Shown here in pieces: positions 12,301-21,753 of a stretch of DNA of 64,000 bases (positions within the stretch are counted from its first letter, which is position 1; every line of letters begins with the position of its first letter). The position numbers were made by a program, and so were the translations under genes. The notes beneath the pieces were generated by a model that saw only the letters and a program-made list of their open reading frames with translations, was not told the DNA's origin and ran no database searches. This DNA is from Hormiphora californensis (Eukaryota > Ctenophora > Tentaculata > Cydippida > Pleurobrachiidae), in the NCBI GenBank assembly GCA_020137815.1, contig CM035353.1, positions 872,501 through 936,500 on the forward strand, written 5' to 3'.

Positions 12301-14898
12301 GGTCTATTGAAATAAAACATAACGCTACCACCAAAACGACTCTATACCAATGGTAGTTTAAAAGTGCATACTGGCAAAGTCCTGATCTCATCAGGTAGGG
12401 TCTGTTGAAACCATCACGGCAGAAGCAAATCCGCAACTAGCAAAAGCGCAATACAAACCAAGTCACTAGCCTTTGGACTGGCCCCCCACAGCTAGATTGG
12501 CAAAACAGAAAGAACAGCGCCACCTGGGTCGACTCGATCATAGCTGCTATGACGACTCGATGGACCGAACCCTACTACTGTACCCCGATCAGAGGTACAC
12601 GCCTGGAAACAGGCAGGTGGTAGTGCACAAATGGTGCCTCATCGTGGTGAAGATGAACGCGCACTATCGTTCGGCGATTTAACCTATTCTGGGGAAACCC
12701 AGTACCGTAAGACTGGTACAGTAGTACTAGTGCGCCCGCTGTTGGTGGTGACCTTCATGCTCTTAATCGAAACAGTTCTCGTCTGTCGACTCGTGTCTTC
12801 CAATGGAAGGGCACTACTAGGGGGTACCGGGGAAACCCGGCGCTACCTTGGTGGGGCCTGACCGGGAGATCGAGCACGGCGCTCTGGGCAGCCATGTGTG
12901 TTGGTGACCTGAGGAGAGAACTGTGAAATCTAGGGAACGCTGCTCCCCAACGACAGCAAGTGGGTGGAAGTACGGGAGGTACACGACACACACACACACA
13001 CCTCACACCTTACACCTCACAGCTCACACCTCACACCTCACGCCTCACACCTGGCCTCACATAGGTCACACCTCACACCTCACACCTCACACCTCACACC
13101 TCACACCTCACACCTCACACCTCACACCTCACACCTGGCCTCACATAGGTCACACCTCACACCTCACACCTCACACAGGTCACACCTCACACAGGTCATA
13201 CCTCACACCTCACAGCTCACACCCAACACTTCACACCCCAGACCTCACACCCACACCTGATACCTGATACCTCACACCTCACACTTAACACTTCACACCT
13301 CACACCTCACATGCAGGTCACACCTTACACACCTCACACAGGTCACACCCCACACCTCAAACCCCACACCCCACACCTCACTCCTCACATGCAGGTCATA
13401 CCTCACACACCCCACACCTCACACCTCATACCTCACATACAGGTCACACCTGACGATGACGGTGTGGTGGTGGTACGTAATAGGACTGATATCGTGTGTA
13501 GAGAGTACAGTGAGTTAACGTCACTGGGTGAGCGGCATCTTGATGCGGACCTAACCCTAATGGAACATGAGGTGCTGGGGAAGTACATAACAGAGCTGGA
13601 ACAGTCCGTTAATAGAACTGGCTGCTCCTCTTGCCATGTATCACGAATCAAGTAAGAATTATATGATGCTACTTTTTAGTGTTATTGTAGTTTTTCAGCT
13701 CTTTAGTTTTAGGGCTTCAGCCGTTGTGAACAATCGAAATCTTGTCAGAGTAAGATGATCTTGCGCGAAAACAGCGGGATCAAATCATTGACCTGACAAA
13801 AAGTTTCATGATCCCCTCACATCTTATTACAACCGGTTCACCTAGGTTGTTTGTCACCTACTCTCTGGACGGATACTCCGAGACGGCCAAGTTTAAGTTT
13901 CTTCAGACTGTCCGAGGGTGCACCAAATCTAGAGGATCTCCCACGCCCTTAGAGGTAATATGCAGGAAATACTGGTCCCTGATTGGTTGATAACCAGTCA
14001 CGTGACCTAAATAACGAGTTCTGATTGGTTGTTTACTTGTGTCGGTCGGTTCCTGGTATGATAATGGTAGCTATAGTTTGATATGGCTCCCTTCGGTGTG
14101 AGTTTACGCAAGCGACGTAAGCCATTCAATCCGCGAATGACAGACTGCGTAGCATGGCAAGGCCTCGTAATTGAACTAAATTCTAATAGGGTACTACTTA
14201 TATATGTGTAAAAATTAGAGGACTGATTGATCAGATGATTATGATCCCACTCCTAGGTGTGTATAATATAACTGTGACGTTGATATCGGCCCTCTTTTTA
14301 GGTCTGTAATTCATCTGCCAACAAGACTCTCTTGACTGAGACGACCCAGTTGATTGACTCTGACACGAAGGCAGATAACATAACTCTTAATGTTACCACT
14401 GGAGGTGAACCATGTAAGTTTTAATATCAATTGTTATATGACGGATTAAAGTGTTCCCAATGTTCCCAATTATACGTGTTTGGATGCTTCTCCACTTACT
14501 AAACCCCCTGGACCACATGACAGCCTCCCCTTACCCACGGTCCCCTCTTTATATCCACAGTCCCTCACCAAATATACACCACAAGCAACTGCATCCCTTA
14601 TCCATGCCCCCAATCTACACTAAGAACAACTGCATCCCTTATCCATGCCCCCAATCTACACTAAGAACAACTGCATCCCTTATCCATGCCCCCAATCTAC
14701 ACTAAGAACAACTGCGTCCCTTATCCATGCCCCCAATCTACACCACAACCATCTGCACCTTTTATACTCATACAGCCCATATGTCCAGGTATGGTGACAG
14801 AATGTTTTGACGACGGATGTAATTCCGCCCCTTCTATCTCTCTCCATGGCCTACTTCTCCTTTATCTTGTACTACTGGCAGTGACTTCCCGGGAATGA
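9309..14898 (+). CDS. small secreted, probably GPI-anchored cysteine-rich protein (5 exons, complete)
   Basis: Exons 9309-9362, 13443-13651, 13846-13954, 14302-14413 and 14789-14898 join through GT-AG introns with matching phases at every junction (0, 2, 0, 1) and end at TGA, giving 197 codons. Exon 1 is a signal peptide (MKCVLSIALLLLQLSSSQ). The mature chain has eight cysteines, N-glycosylation sites (NRT, NSS, NKT, NIT, NVT) and a helical middle. The last exon reads ECFDDGCNSAPS followed by a hydrophobic tail (LLLLYLVLLAV) and a short end, as expected of a GPI-attachment signal. The C-x-x-D-x-CN pattern before the tail recalls the end of Ly6/uPAR domains, but the N-terminal LU pattern is not evident, so no family is assigned. 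Intron 1 holds a satellite and a LINE. Confidence 0.75.
9470..10100. repeat. CACACCT/CACAGGT satellite, left block
   Basis: About 630 bp of irregular units such as CTCACACAGGTCACAC and CACACCTGGCCTCACA. Together with the block at 12985-13440 it forms one satellite split by 2.9 kb of inserted sequence, all in intron 1 of the secreted-protein gene. Confidence 0.9.
10553..10647 (+). repeat. tRNA-like (SINE-type) sequence
   Basis: A-box-like TGGTCTAATGGCC and B-box-like GGTTCAAATCT lie about 35 bp apart in a tRNA-sized stretch, followed by a T run at about 10641 that could stop Pol III. The acceptor stem does not pair well, so a functional tRNA is unlikely; a tRNA-derived SINE head or decayed tRNA fits. 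The rest of 10101-10720 is unassigned. Confidence 0.4.
10740..12315 (+). mobile_element. LINE relic: RT thumb, RNase H, zinc knuckle (frameshifted)
   Basis: Three overlapping frames read in order. 10903-11685 gives the end of a reverse transcriptase (MYLGITLDKNLNYKAHV) and the start of RNase H (AYTDGSR, INQAELLAIHL). After a shift near 11640 the next frame continues RNase H (VIHTDSSTTLRRL, then ANIEGNERADQIAK). After a second shift near 12125 comes a knuckle (CELCGARENSKHKLLNCPDL) and a stop at 12313-12315. RNase H downstream of RT places it among I/R1/Jockey-type LINEs carrying that domain. Bases 10745-10880 duplicate 11580-11690, an internal rearrangement. It is dead. Confidence 0.75.
12316..12984. 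other. unassigned sequence after the LINE
   Basis: Probably LINE 3' region plus inserted sequence ahead of the resumed satellite. No coding frame with recognisable similarity is seen. Confidence 0.4.
12985..13440. repeat. CACACCT satellite, right block (borders exon 2)
   Basis: The array resumes with CACACCT units and interspersed CACAGGTCACACCT. Its last unit supplies both the acceptor and the first codons (GTC ACA CCT) of exon 2 of the secreted-protein gene. Confidence 0.9.
13967..14055 (-). mobile_element. short CCAAT/E-box MITE, copy C
   Basis: Reverse-oriented copy of the unit at 8171-8285 (TCACGTGACC core, CCAAT as ATTGG, end GTCGGTCGGTTCCTG). It begins about 12 bp past the exon 3 donor of the secreted-protein gene. 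Confidence 0.7.
14591..14757. repeat. 41-bp tandem repeat upstream of last exon
   Basis: About 4 copies of a unit starting gcatcccttatccatgcccc; starts at 14591, 14632, 14673 and 14714 give a period of exactly 41 bp. It lies in the last intron of the secreted-protein gene. Confidence 0.85.
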
Positions 14899-14978
14899 AA
14901 CATTTGTGTGTGTTCAGTGTGAATTGAGCCTGAGAATTATATAGTGCCTGAATGTTTTAGATGAGGAACAAGAAAAAC

Positions 14979-15192
14979 AATAACTGCTGTCTGCTAGGGA
15001 TTCCTGTCATGCTAACCATGGTAACTGCTGTCTGCTAGGGATTCCTGTCATGGTTACCATGGTAACTGCTGTCTGCTAGGGATTCCTGTCATGGTAACGA
15101 TGGTAACTGCTGTCTGCTAGGGATTCCTGTCATGGTAACCATGGTAACTGCTGTCTGCTAGGGATTCCTGTCATGGTAACCATGGTAACTTA
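14979..15192. repeat. second, unrelated 41-bp tandem repeat
   Basis: Units beginning taactgctgtctgctaggga start at 14981, 15022, 15063, 15104, 15145 and 15186: again exactly 41 bp, but with a sequence unlike the 14591 array. It follows the stop codon of the secreted-protein gene. Confidence 0.85.
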
Positions 15193-15727
15193 TACCAGAA
15201 TGCCGGCTCTCAAACCGGGCCGAAGCTGACATGACAGCATGTGTTAATTGGTAACACGGCAAATTTTTTGCTACCATTATAAGTTTTAGTTTAAATTTCG
15301 TGTACAATTTGGTATCAATATCCAGTTATATTGAATAAATCTTAGCTTATATATTTTAATAAAACTTCACTGAAATCACCAGTACCACTCTTTCTGGCGT
15401 TGTGGATGGGAACATGAACAATGCTCTGGTACCAGTGACCACTGGTCGGGCTATAGTGACCAGTGATGACCAGGCCACACTGCGAAATGAGAATATGGTC
15501 AGTGCAGGTTATATATATACTACAATTGCTTGCAGGTAGTGGTACTTTCGGTACGGTGTTGGGCACGTCGCGCCCCCCATGTTCGCGCGCCCGTAGGGCG
15601 ATCCCCTCACAGGCAAGGTACGGTGATGTCTAGTCTGTGGCCGGTACTGGTCCCCCAGTGCTGCAGTAGCACTTTCAATTAACGATACTTGGCCTTTGTT
15701 CAGTGAATATCTCTCTAGGGTTTACTA

Positions 15728-15995
15728 ACCTTCACTCTCATCCTGACTAAACCGTTTAGTCAGGATGAGAGTGAAGGTGTTCGGTCATCGATAAGCGAAG
15801 GCAGGTGCTCTCGCCTAAGAACTTGTTGAGTAAGGGGTTCGAGGTAAGATGTAGTGCTCTTACCCTTAGTATACTAAGTACACGTGGTATAATCATCAGC
15901 ACGTGCCACGACAAATATAAAGTTGAGGAGTGGCCACTCTCTTTATCTCTCTCTCTCTCTTTTTCCATCCCACTAGTGGGATGGAAAAAGAGAGA
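15728..15995. repeat. two perfect short palindromes about 170 bp apart
   Basis: Bases 15729-15778 form a hairpin with arms of about 24 bp (ttcactctcatcctgactaa and its inverse). Bases 15953-15995 form another (tttttccatcccactagtgg and its inverse). The tract between them is unassigned; together they may mark a small foldback element. From 15996 to 16491 no gene is seen. Confidence 0.6.
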
Positions 15996-16491
15996 TAGAG
16001 TAAGTACTATAACAGCTGTTATATTACGCTGTTTAGTGTATAGACAAATTTATCATTCCATTGTTGGATAGATGTTGATCGGAATATTGTTTCCGGAAGT
16101 GATTTGTGTTTCCTGATATTTGCGAGATCTGTGTCAATACTGTCAGAGCCGCGGTTGCAGAGCTTGGTGACACATATGTAGGTATGTGCAAGAAGTTGCA
16201 CAGCGACTGAGATCGAGCTCACGCATGATAGGTGCCTAATAGTAATAGGCACTGCCTTTGGTGCATCTACTCTGTTAGTGTCATTGATTTTTGCAAAGTT
16301 TTTCAAAAATCCGGCAGCAACAAACTATTGAACCATTTGCATCTGGTTTGTTTTTCGTGGCAGATAATTTATAACAAACCGATAATATGCAATTTAACAG
16401 AACTCCGATTTACCAGGCGGATAAATTTCCCCAGATAAGATCGTAACGTAATAATAATATTGAAAAACTTTGCTTTAGAAATCAGAAAAAA

Positions 16492-17541
16492 ATGGCAATG
16501 TTTAGCGGAGGCGGGATTTCATCCCCAGACTTCCCACTCTTTGTCATCTTCCTTCTTCTCGCCTGTATTTCTACACCGCTCAACTACCTTGTATTCCGAC
16601 ATAACTACAACAAACGTCCTTCTATCGCCCGGACTCTGTACCTGATTCTCTCTGGAACTGACCTAATCGCATGTGTTTACTTATCCCTCTGGCAATCCAT
16701 CAGCTTTATTACTCCCCCCAATCCCGCTTGTATGGAGGATGCTCTACAAAATGATATCTGCAAGGACAGATACTATTTGTACATTACCCGATCACCCGGG
16801 TTTTGGTATAATCTCCACTCAGTCATCAAATCGACGACAACTCTCGCTCCAATCCTTACTACAAGCGTCCTAACTATCACCCGGTATTTGCAGATAAAAT
16901 TCCCACTGTTTTATCTACCTAAGAAACTGATAATAGGGGGCCTAATTGTAGCCGTAGTTTATACTCCCGCAATATATACCTTATTCTACATGACGGGTAC
17001 AAATGGTGTCATCTATATCACATTTCTCCAGTTTAGTCGGACCATGTTTGATGCGAATACAATTAACGTAGATGAAGTTGACAAAGCCTTGCTTATTTAC
17101 ACTCCCTTCATCTTGGTACAGATCACGTGTTTGGTGTTTAGTTTATTAACGGTAGGTCACCTAATTTGGATGGTTAAGAACCCCGTGGGAGGTACTACAA
17201 TGTCCATGACTAGTACCCTCCGTGTCCTAACCATGAACACGGTGTGCTTCATTTATCTTGCAGTCAGTATCGCATCAACGATAGTAGCAACTAACATTTC
17301 CTCGCACTCAGAAAATTGGGATCAGTTAGTGAGGGTGGTACAAGAAGAGTCAACAGGAGACGTTGCGGTTCAGTTCGTTGCTTGGGTCATCATGCCCCCG
17401 TTAACGTCCCTACTCGATGCAGTTGTGTACCTCGCCTTCTCAAGAGAGGCAAGGGTTTGGAGGGGGCGAGCTGCTGGAGCTGTAGGAAATCAGCAGCACA
17501 CTAGCACTGGAGCAGCGGCAAATGGTACTACTGCTTTGTAA
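16492..17541 (+). CDS. rhodopsin-like seven-transmembrane receptor, intronless
   Basis: A 349-residue ORF with seven hydrophobic segments. TM1 is near residues 12-35, and TM2 near 45-66 carries the conserved Asp (SGTDLIACVY). TM3 ends in TITRYLQIKFPLF, the position of the DRY motif, here TRY. TM4 to TM6 follow, and TM7 ends LLDAVVYLAF in place of NPxxY. The C-tail is short and Ala/Gly/Thr-rich, with no obvious signal peptide. Such intronless orphan class A-like receptors are common expansions in sponges and cnidarians. Ligand and G protein cannot be inferred. The first ATG after aaaaaa at 16492 is taken as start; the one two codons later is also possible. Confidence 0.8.
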   Translation: MAMFSGGGISSPDFPLFVIFLLLACISTPLNYLVFRHNYNKRPSIARTLYLILSGTDLIACVYLSLWQSISFITPPNPACMEDALQNDICKDRYYLYITRSPGFWYNLHSVIKSTTTLAPILTTSVLTITRYLQIKFPLFYLPKKLIIGGLIVAVVYTPAIYTLFYMTGTNGVIYITFLQFSRTMFDANTINVDEVDKALLIYTPFILVQITCLVFSLLTVGHLIWMVKNPVGGTTMSMTSTLRVLTMNTVCFIYLAVSIASTIVATNISSHSENWDQLVRVVQEESTGDVAVQFVAWVIMPPLTSLLDAVVYLAFSREARVWRGRAAGAVGNQQHTSTGAAANGTTAL

Positions 17542-17721
17542 GATGGCCGCAGGGAAGTGGATCAGTGCTGCAGTGATTACTAATTGATCGTGAAAAGAAC
17601 GGGTGTATGATTCCCTACGAATCGTAGTACTGTATACTGTGTCGATCTGTACACAATTTGGACGATGCCATGGCATGCCACACTCTGCAGACGCAGTTAC
17701 AATGGATACTCCGTACAGCTG

Positions 17722-17722
<1 letters not shown>

Positions 17723-17754
<32 letters not shown>
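17723..17754. repeat. (TA)n array at the left border of the TIR element
   Basis: A TA dinucleotide array of about 32 bp, ending directly at the left inverted repeat at 17755. A TA-target element would insert readily here. Confidence 0.8.
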
Positions 17755-17758
<4 letters not shown>

Positions 17759-17828
17759 GAGAGAACAGCAGGGATTTTCACAAAAAGTTATCTGGATACT
17801 CCTTGATGGCTAACTTAAACTTTAGTGA

Positions 17829-18009
17829 AAACCGCATGTCTCTAGCATGTTTTTGAAAATTGAGCTAACACATGCGAGACGCACCATAATGGGCCCATAA
17901 TGGGCGTAACTGCATGTACAATATGAATTTACGCCCATTATAGGCCCATAATGGTGCGTCTCGCATGTGTTAGCTCGATTTTCAAAAACATGCTAGAGAC
18001 ATGCGGTTT
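17829..18009. repeat. long hairpin overlapping the RT start codon
   Basis: Arms of about 80 bp (starting gaaaaccgcatgtctctagc and ending with its inverse) surround a loop of about 20 bp. The inner arms repeat cataatgggcccataatggg. The ATG of the downstream ORF (18001) lies in the right arm, so a transcript starting upstream would bury it in the fold. Confidence 0.85.
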
Positions 18010-21000
18010 CAAACTTTCATCAACTACAACGTAAAACTATTTATTGAGGTGGTCCTTGTGGCTGCCTTAATGGCTGTTTCAGGCATGAATGATAACCCTG
18101 AGAACCAGAACAGTTCGGTGCGAAGATCGAAACGGAGGCAAGTTCCTAACTCGAAGTATGTCGATGTACCTATGTCAAACACACCTTCATCCAACTCCAA
18201 ACCAACGCCTCCAACCTCTTCCACCCTTCTTCACACAACACACGTACCTAATGATCATATACAAGTAACTAATCCATTGGAACCTACTGCAAATGAACTC
18301 TGTAAAACTTGTAACAAGGATTTTGATCCCATCACTTCGTACCCATCACTGTTCTGTAACTCTTGTAATCTATGGTATCATTACACCTGTGCTAATATGT
18401 CTGAATCAGAGTATGAAACGGCTGCTACTGACCAGGAAGCAGAGTGGTTTTGTCATAACTGTTCGGGAATTCCTGATTACATTCCAGCGACACCACTTAC
18501 TTCTACATGGGGTGGTATATCCGGGCAAACTATCATGAGTGACCTTTCTTCAGCGTATTTTGAGATTGTCGGCTGGCGACCGAACCTTTTCAAGCTACCT
18601 AAAGGTGCCGCTGGACAAGCTTTTGTGTCTGAAGTAAACCGTCTAATCAATGCCTGGACTATCAAATCTGACCTTGAACAGGTGGCAATGTTGGCGGTAA
18701 ACACTATCGGCGCCCTTGTTCTCCAAAAACCTGGAAAAAGGTCGACCCCCAAAGAGCACACCACCGCTCTTACTAGGAGACTTGAACTCTGGAAAAACGG
18801 ACAGTTCTTAGATCTATTGTCTGAGGCCAGAGCTATTCAAAAACAAATTCGATCAAGTACTCAGAGTAGCGAAAGCACTAGCAAAGGTTTTGCACGACTG
18901 ATGCTCGCTGGAAAGGTGAATAAGGCCATGCGACTTCTGTGCATATCACACTCCGCCCCGCTTGAAGTAACAACTGGCCTAATCAGGGACCTCGAGAAGA
19001 AACACCCTCCAGATGCTCCTCTAAACAGAACCCACCTTGTGTCATCTCTACCTGCACCGGGTTTCGAGAGAGTAATCTTTGACAGTATCGACGGCCTCAT
19101 GATTAAGAAAGCTGCCAAATCCACCCGTGGCGGCTGTGGTCCTAGTGGGATGTCCTCCGAACTATGGTCACGCATGCTTAGCTCCAAAGCTTTTACCCAG
19201 GAAGGAGACAACCTAAGTTCTAGTCTAGCCCGATTAACTAGAAGACTCTGCACAGAGCTGGTGGATCCGTCACCATTATCACCGCTTCTGTCATGCAGGT
19301 TAATTGGACTGAGTAAGGATCAGGGAACTGGGGTTAGGCCGATCGGAATAGGGGAAGTTTTGCGGCGGATAATCGGTAGAGCGGTCACCCAACATCTTAG
19401 ACAAGATATTATCCAATCAGCAGGCCCGCTGCAGCTAGCAGCCGGCCAGGAGGGCGGATGTGAAGCTTCTGTACATGCTATGAACGATTATTTTTTGAGA
19501 GACAGTACCGAGGGTATTTTATGTGCCGATGCTTCAAATGCATTCAATATATTAAACCGTAAAACTGCTTTAGTCAATATGCGTTATTTATGTCCTGTTT
19601 TTTCTGTTTTTTTGATTAATTTTTATCGCTCACATACCAAACTCTTCCTATACAATGGCGAATATATTATGTCGTGTGAAGGTACTACCCAAGGAGACAA
19701 CGCTGCTTCTCCTTTCCATTCCATCTCTCTGTACCCCCTGATGAACGACCTATCGGACTGTACGGACTTTCAATTGTTCTACGCTGATGATGGGGCTTCA
19801 GCTAGGAAACTCCATAACATCAAGAGGTGGTGGGAGAAACTCTGTGAGCGTGGTCCAGGATATGGGTACTACCCGAATGGGTCAAAGTCAATCCTCCTGG
19901 TGAAAGAGCAGTATGCCCGTAAAGCTAGAGATCTTTTTGCGGGCACAGGAGTAGTTATCACCACAGAAGGAGTCAGGTATCTGGGATCACCTATCGGAAC
20001 TGACGAATTTAAGAACAACTTCGTATCCGAAAAGGTGGAGGATTGGGTGAACCAAGTACGAACACTGTCCCAGATCGCTGCTACGGAACCACAGTGTGCT
20101 TACAGTGGGTATACCTTCGGTCTGTCCAAGAAATGGCTTTTTCTGATGCGGACTACAGAGGGGATTGAAGAACAGTTTGCACCTCTTGAGAACATGATCA
20201 AGTCATCTTTCATTCCAGCCCTTATGGGTTCCAACACCCCTAGCCATCTGAGGTATATTGCTGCCCTACCTGCTCGAGACGGCGGCCTAGCTATCCCCAT
20301 CCCAACTACACAGGCTAGTGCTGAATTTGCGAACTCTACACAGGCTACAGAACCCCTGAAACAGCTGATCCTTGAACAATCTCTTCTTATCGGCGAAAAA
20401 CGTGCTGATTCATGCCTGTGGGAAGCGAAGGGAGCAAAGTGCAATGTATTAAGACTTAAACGTACTATCCAAAATGCCGAAAAACAACAGGCATGTTCAC
20501 TTCTGTCTGGTACTGACAGGCGTTTATTCGATGAAATATCATCGAGAGGAGCTTCAAGCTGGTTAACAGCTTTGCCTTTGAAGGAGCACGGTTTCGTCCT
20601 AAATAAACAACAATTCCGGGACGCCATTCTGTTGCGATACAACCTTCCCCTTGAAGATGTACCCGCTGCATGTGCTTGTGGCAAGGCGAACACTTTGGAG
20701 CACTGTCTCTCGTGTGCCCTGGGAGGTTACGTGTATTTACGGCACAATAACATCCGAGACCTCACAGCTAACATCCTCGTGGAAGCCGGCTGCAAGGACG
20801 TTCGCATTGAGCCGCAGCTCCTACCCATAACTGGTGAAACATTCCAATACCGTTCTACTAACACTGCTAACAGTGCCCGTTTGGATGTTTCTACCCGTAA
20901 TGTGTGGAGTGACTTGGACAAAGTTTACACTGACATCCGTGTATTCAACAGTCTTGCGCCAACCAACATCGGCAAGTCTCTCCAGGACACTATGAGGAGG

Positions 21001-21303
21001 CACGAGAGGGAAAAGGTTTTGAATTACAACGACAGAGTCCTTCAGGTCGAGAAGGCAACTTTCACACCTCTAGTCTTCTCAACAACTGGGGTTATGGGCC
21101 CCCAAGCGGAGGTGTTCTACAAGAAGGTTGCTAAACTTTTATCAGACAAAACGGGACATACTTACAACGATGCCATCCGGTACATTCGTCTCCGTCTGTC
21201 TTTCTCGCTGCTGAAGACCATTCTCATCGCCATCAGGGGGTACAGGGGCAATAAATGGACACATTTTTGTAGCAAAACAAACGATTTTCACCTTATTATC
21301 TGA
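18001..21303 (+). CDS. reverse transcriptase with PHD finger and restriction-like endonuclease domain
   Basis: 1100 residues with no interruption. A PHD finger occupies about 101-156 (C101, C104, C119, C122, H127, C130, C151, C154). The reverse transcriptase follows, with VRPIGIGEVLRRIIGR near 445, motif A ADASNAF at 509-515 and the catalytic YADD at 595-598. The C-terminus has a zinc knuckle (C891, C893, H901, C905), then RHNNIRDLTA and an acidic pair D962/D978 in RLDV and YTDIRVF. This is the layout of the restriction-like endonuclease of R2/CRE/NeSL/HERO-type non-LTR elements. All catalytic residues are present, suggesting recent activity. An in-frame ATG at 18085 is an alternative start outside the hairpin. 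Confidence 0.85.
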   Translation: MRFQTFINYNVKLFIEVVLVAALMAVSGMNDNPENQNSSVRRSKRRQVPNSKYVDVPMSNTPSSNSKPTPPTSSTLLHTTHVPNDHIQVTNPLEPTANELCKTCNKDFDPITSYPSLFCNSCNLWYHYTCANMSESEYETAATDQEAEWFCHNCSGIPDYIPATPLTSTWGGISGQTIMSDLSSAYFEIVGWRPNLFKLPKGAAGQAFVSEVNRLINAWTIKSDLEQVAMLAVNTIGALVLQKPGKRSTPKEHTTALTRRLELWKNGQFLDLLSEARAIQKQIRSSTQSSESTSKGFARLMLAGKVNKAMRLLCISHSAPLEVTTGLIRDLEKKHPPDAPLNRTHLVSSLPAPGFERVIFDSIDGLMIKKAAKSTRGGCGPSGMSSELWSRMLSSKAFTQEGDNLSSSLARLTRRLCTELVDPSPLSPLLSCRLIGLSKDQGTGVRPIGIGEVLRRIIGRAVTQHLRQDIIQSAGPLQLAAGQEGGCEASVHAMNDYFLRDSTEGILCADASNAFNILNRKTALVNMRYLCPVFSVFLINFYRSHTKLFLYNGEYIMSCEGTTQGDNAASPFHSISLYPLMNDLSDCTDFQLFYADDGASARKLHNIKRWWEKLCERGPGYGYYPNGSKSILLVKEQYARKARDLFAGTGVVITTEGVRYLGSPIGTDEFKNNFVSEKVEDWVNQVRTLSQIAATEPQCAYSGYTFGLSKKWLFLMRTTEGIEEQFAPLENMIKSSFIPALMGSNTPSHLRYIAALPARDGGLAIPIPTTQASAEFANSTQATEPLKQLILEQSLLIGEKRADSCLWEAKGAKCNVLRLKRTIQNAEKQQACSLLSGTDRRLFDEISSRGASSWLTALPLKEHGFVLNKQQFRDAILLRYNLPLEDVPAACACGKANTLEHCLSCALGGYVYLRHNNIRDLTANILVEAGCKDVRIEPQLLPITGETFQYRSTNTANSARLDVSTRNVWSDLDKVYTDIRVFNSLAPTNIGKSLQDTMRRHEREKVLNYNDRVLQVEKATFTPLVFSTTGVMGPQAEVFYKKVAKLLSDKTGHTYNDAIRYIRLRLSFSLLKTILIAIRGYRGNKWTHFCSKTNDFHLII

Positions 21304-21753
21304 TTTATTTATACTTAACTTATTACACCCGTAAGAGTAAATTTTATTTTTATATCTATTCATGTAAATAATATTGTACTGACATATTTTCTATTTGAAC
21401 CGGTACCCCGGCCTTCGCAAAAAAAGTTTTCACTAAAGTTTTAGTTAGCCATCAAGGAGTATCCAGATAACTTTTTGTGAAAATCGCTGCTGTTCTCTCT
21501 CACTAATTTTTAACCAACTTTCCAATTTCTGTAGCCTAAATCTGATCGAAACTGTTCTGAACAATAAAATTACCGTGTTTTCTTTTTACCACCTCAATTT
21601 ACTGGTCCCTCCAGTCAAACCAAAATTTTAGTCATAACATTAACTTTGACATTTCTAGCAAGTTGATTTGTCCATTGTGCATTAAATATGGATGTGTGAC
21701 CCCATTAGAACATTAAAGCTTGGTCAGACTCATCTAGCTGTTCAACGCAATAC

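Larger units (their letters stand above)
17755..21503 (+). mobile_element. TIR-bounded retroelement-like transposon (3.75 kb)
   Basis: Left end 17755-17832 (GTGAGAGAGAACAGCAGGGA...) and right end 21426-21503 are inverted copies of each other over 78 bp with few mismatches, and both are bordered by TA. Inside the left end lies a large hairpin (17829-18009). The only ORF is an intact 1100-codon reverse transcriptase. Terminal inverted repeats with TA flanks are DNA-transposon features, while the coding content is that of a non-LTR retroelement. Either the retroelement inserted inside a MITE, or this is a composite mobile unit. No transposase is present. Confidence 0.7.

Noticed and set aside
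20100-20693. 197-codon minus-strand frame opposite the RT ORF
   Set aside because: Shadow of the coding strand; no motif, and the plus frame has all RT landmarks.
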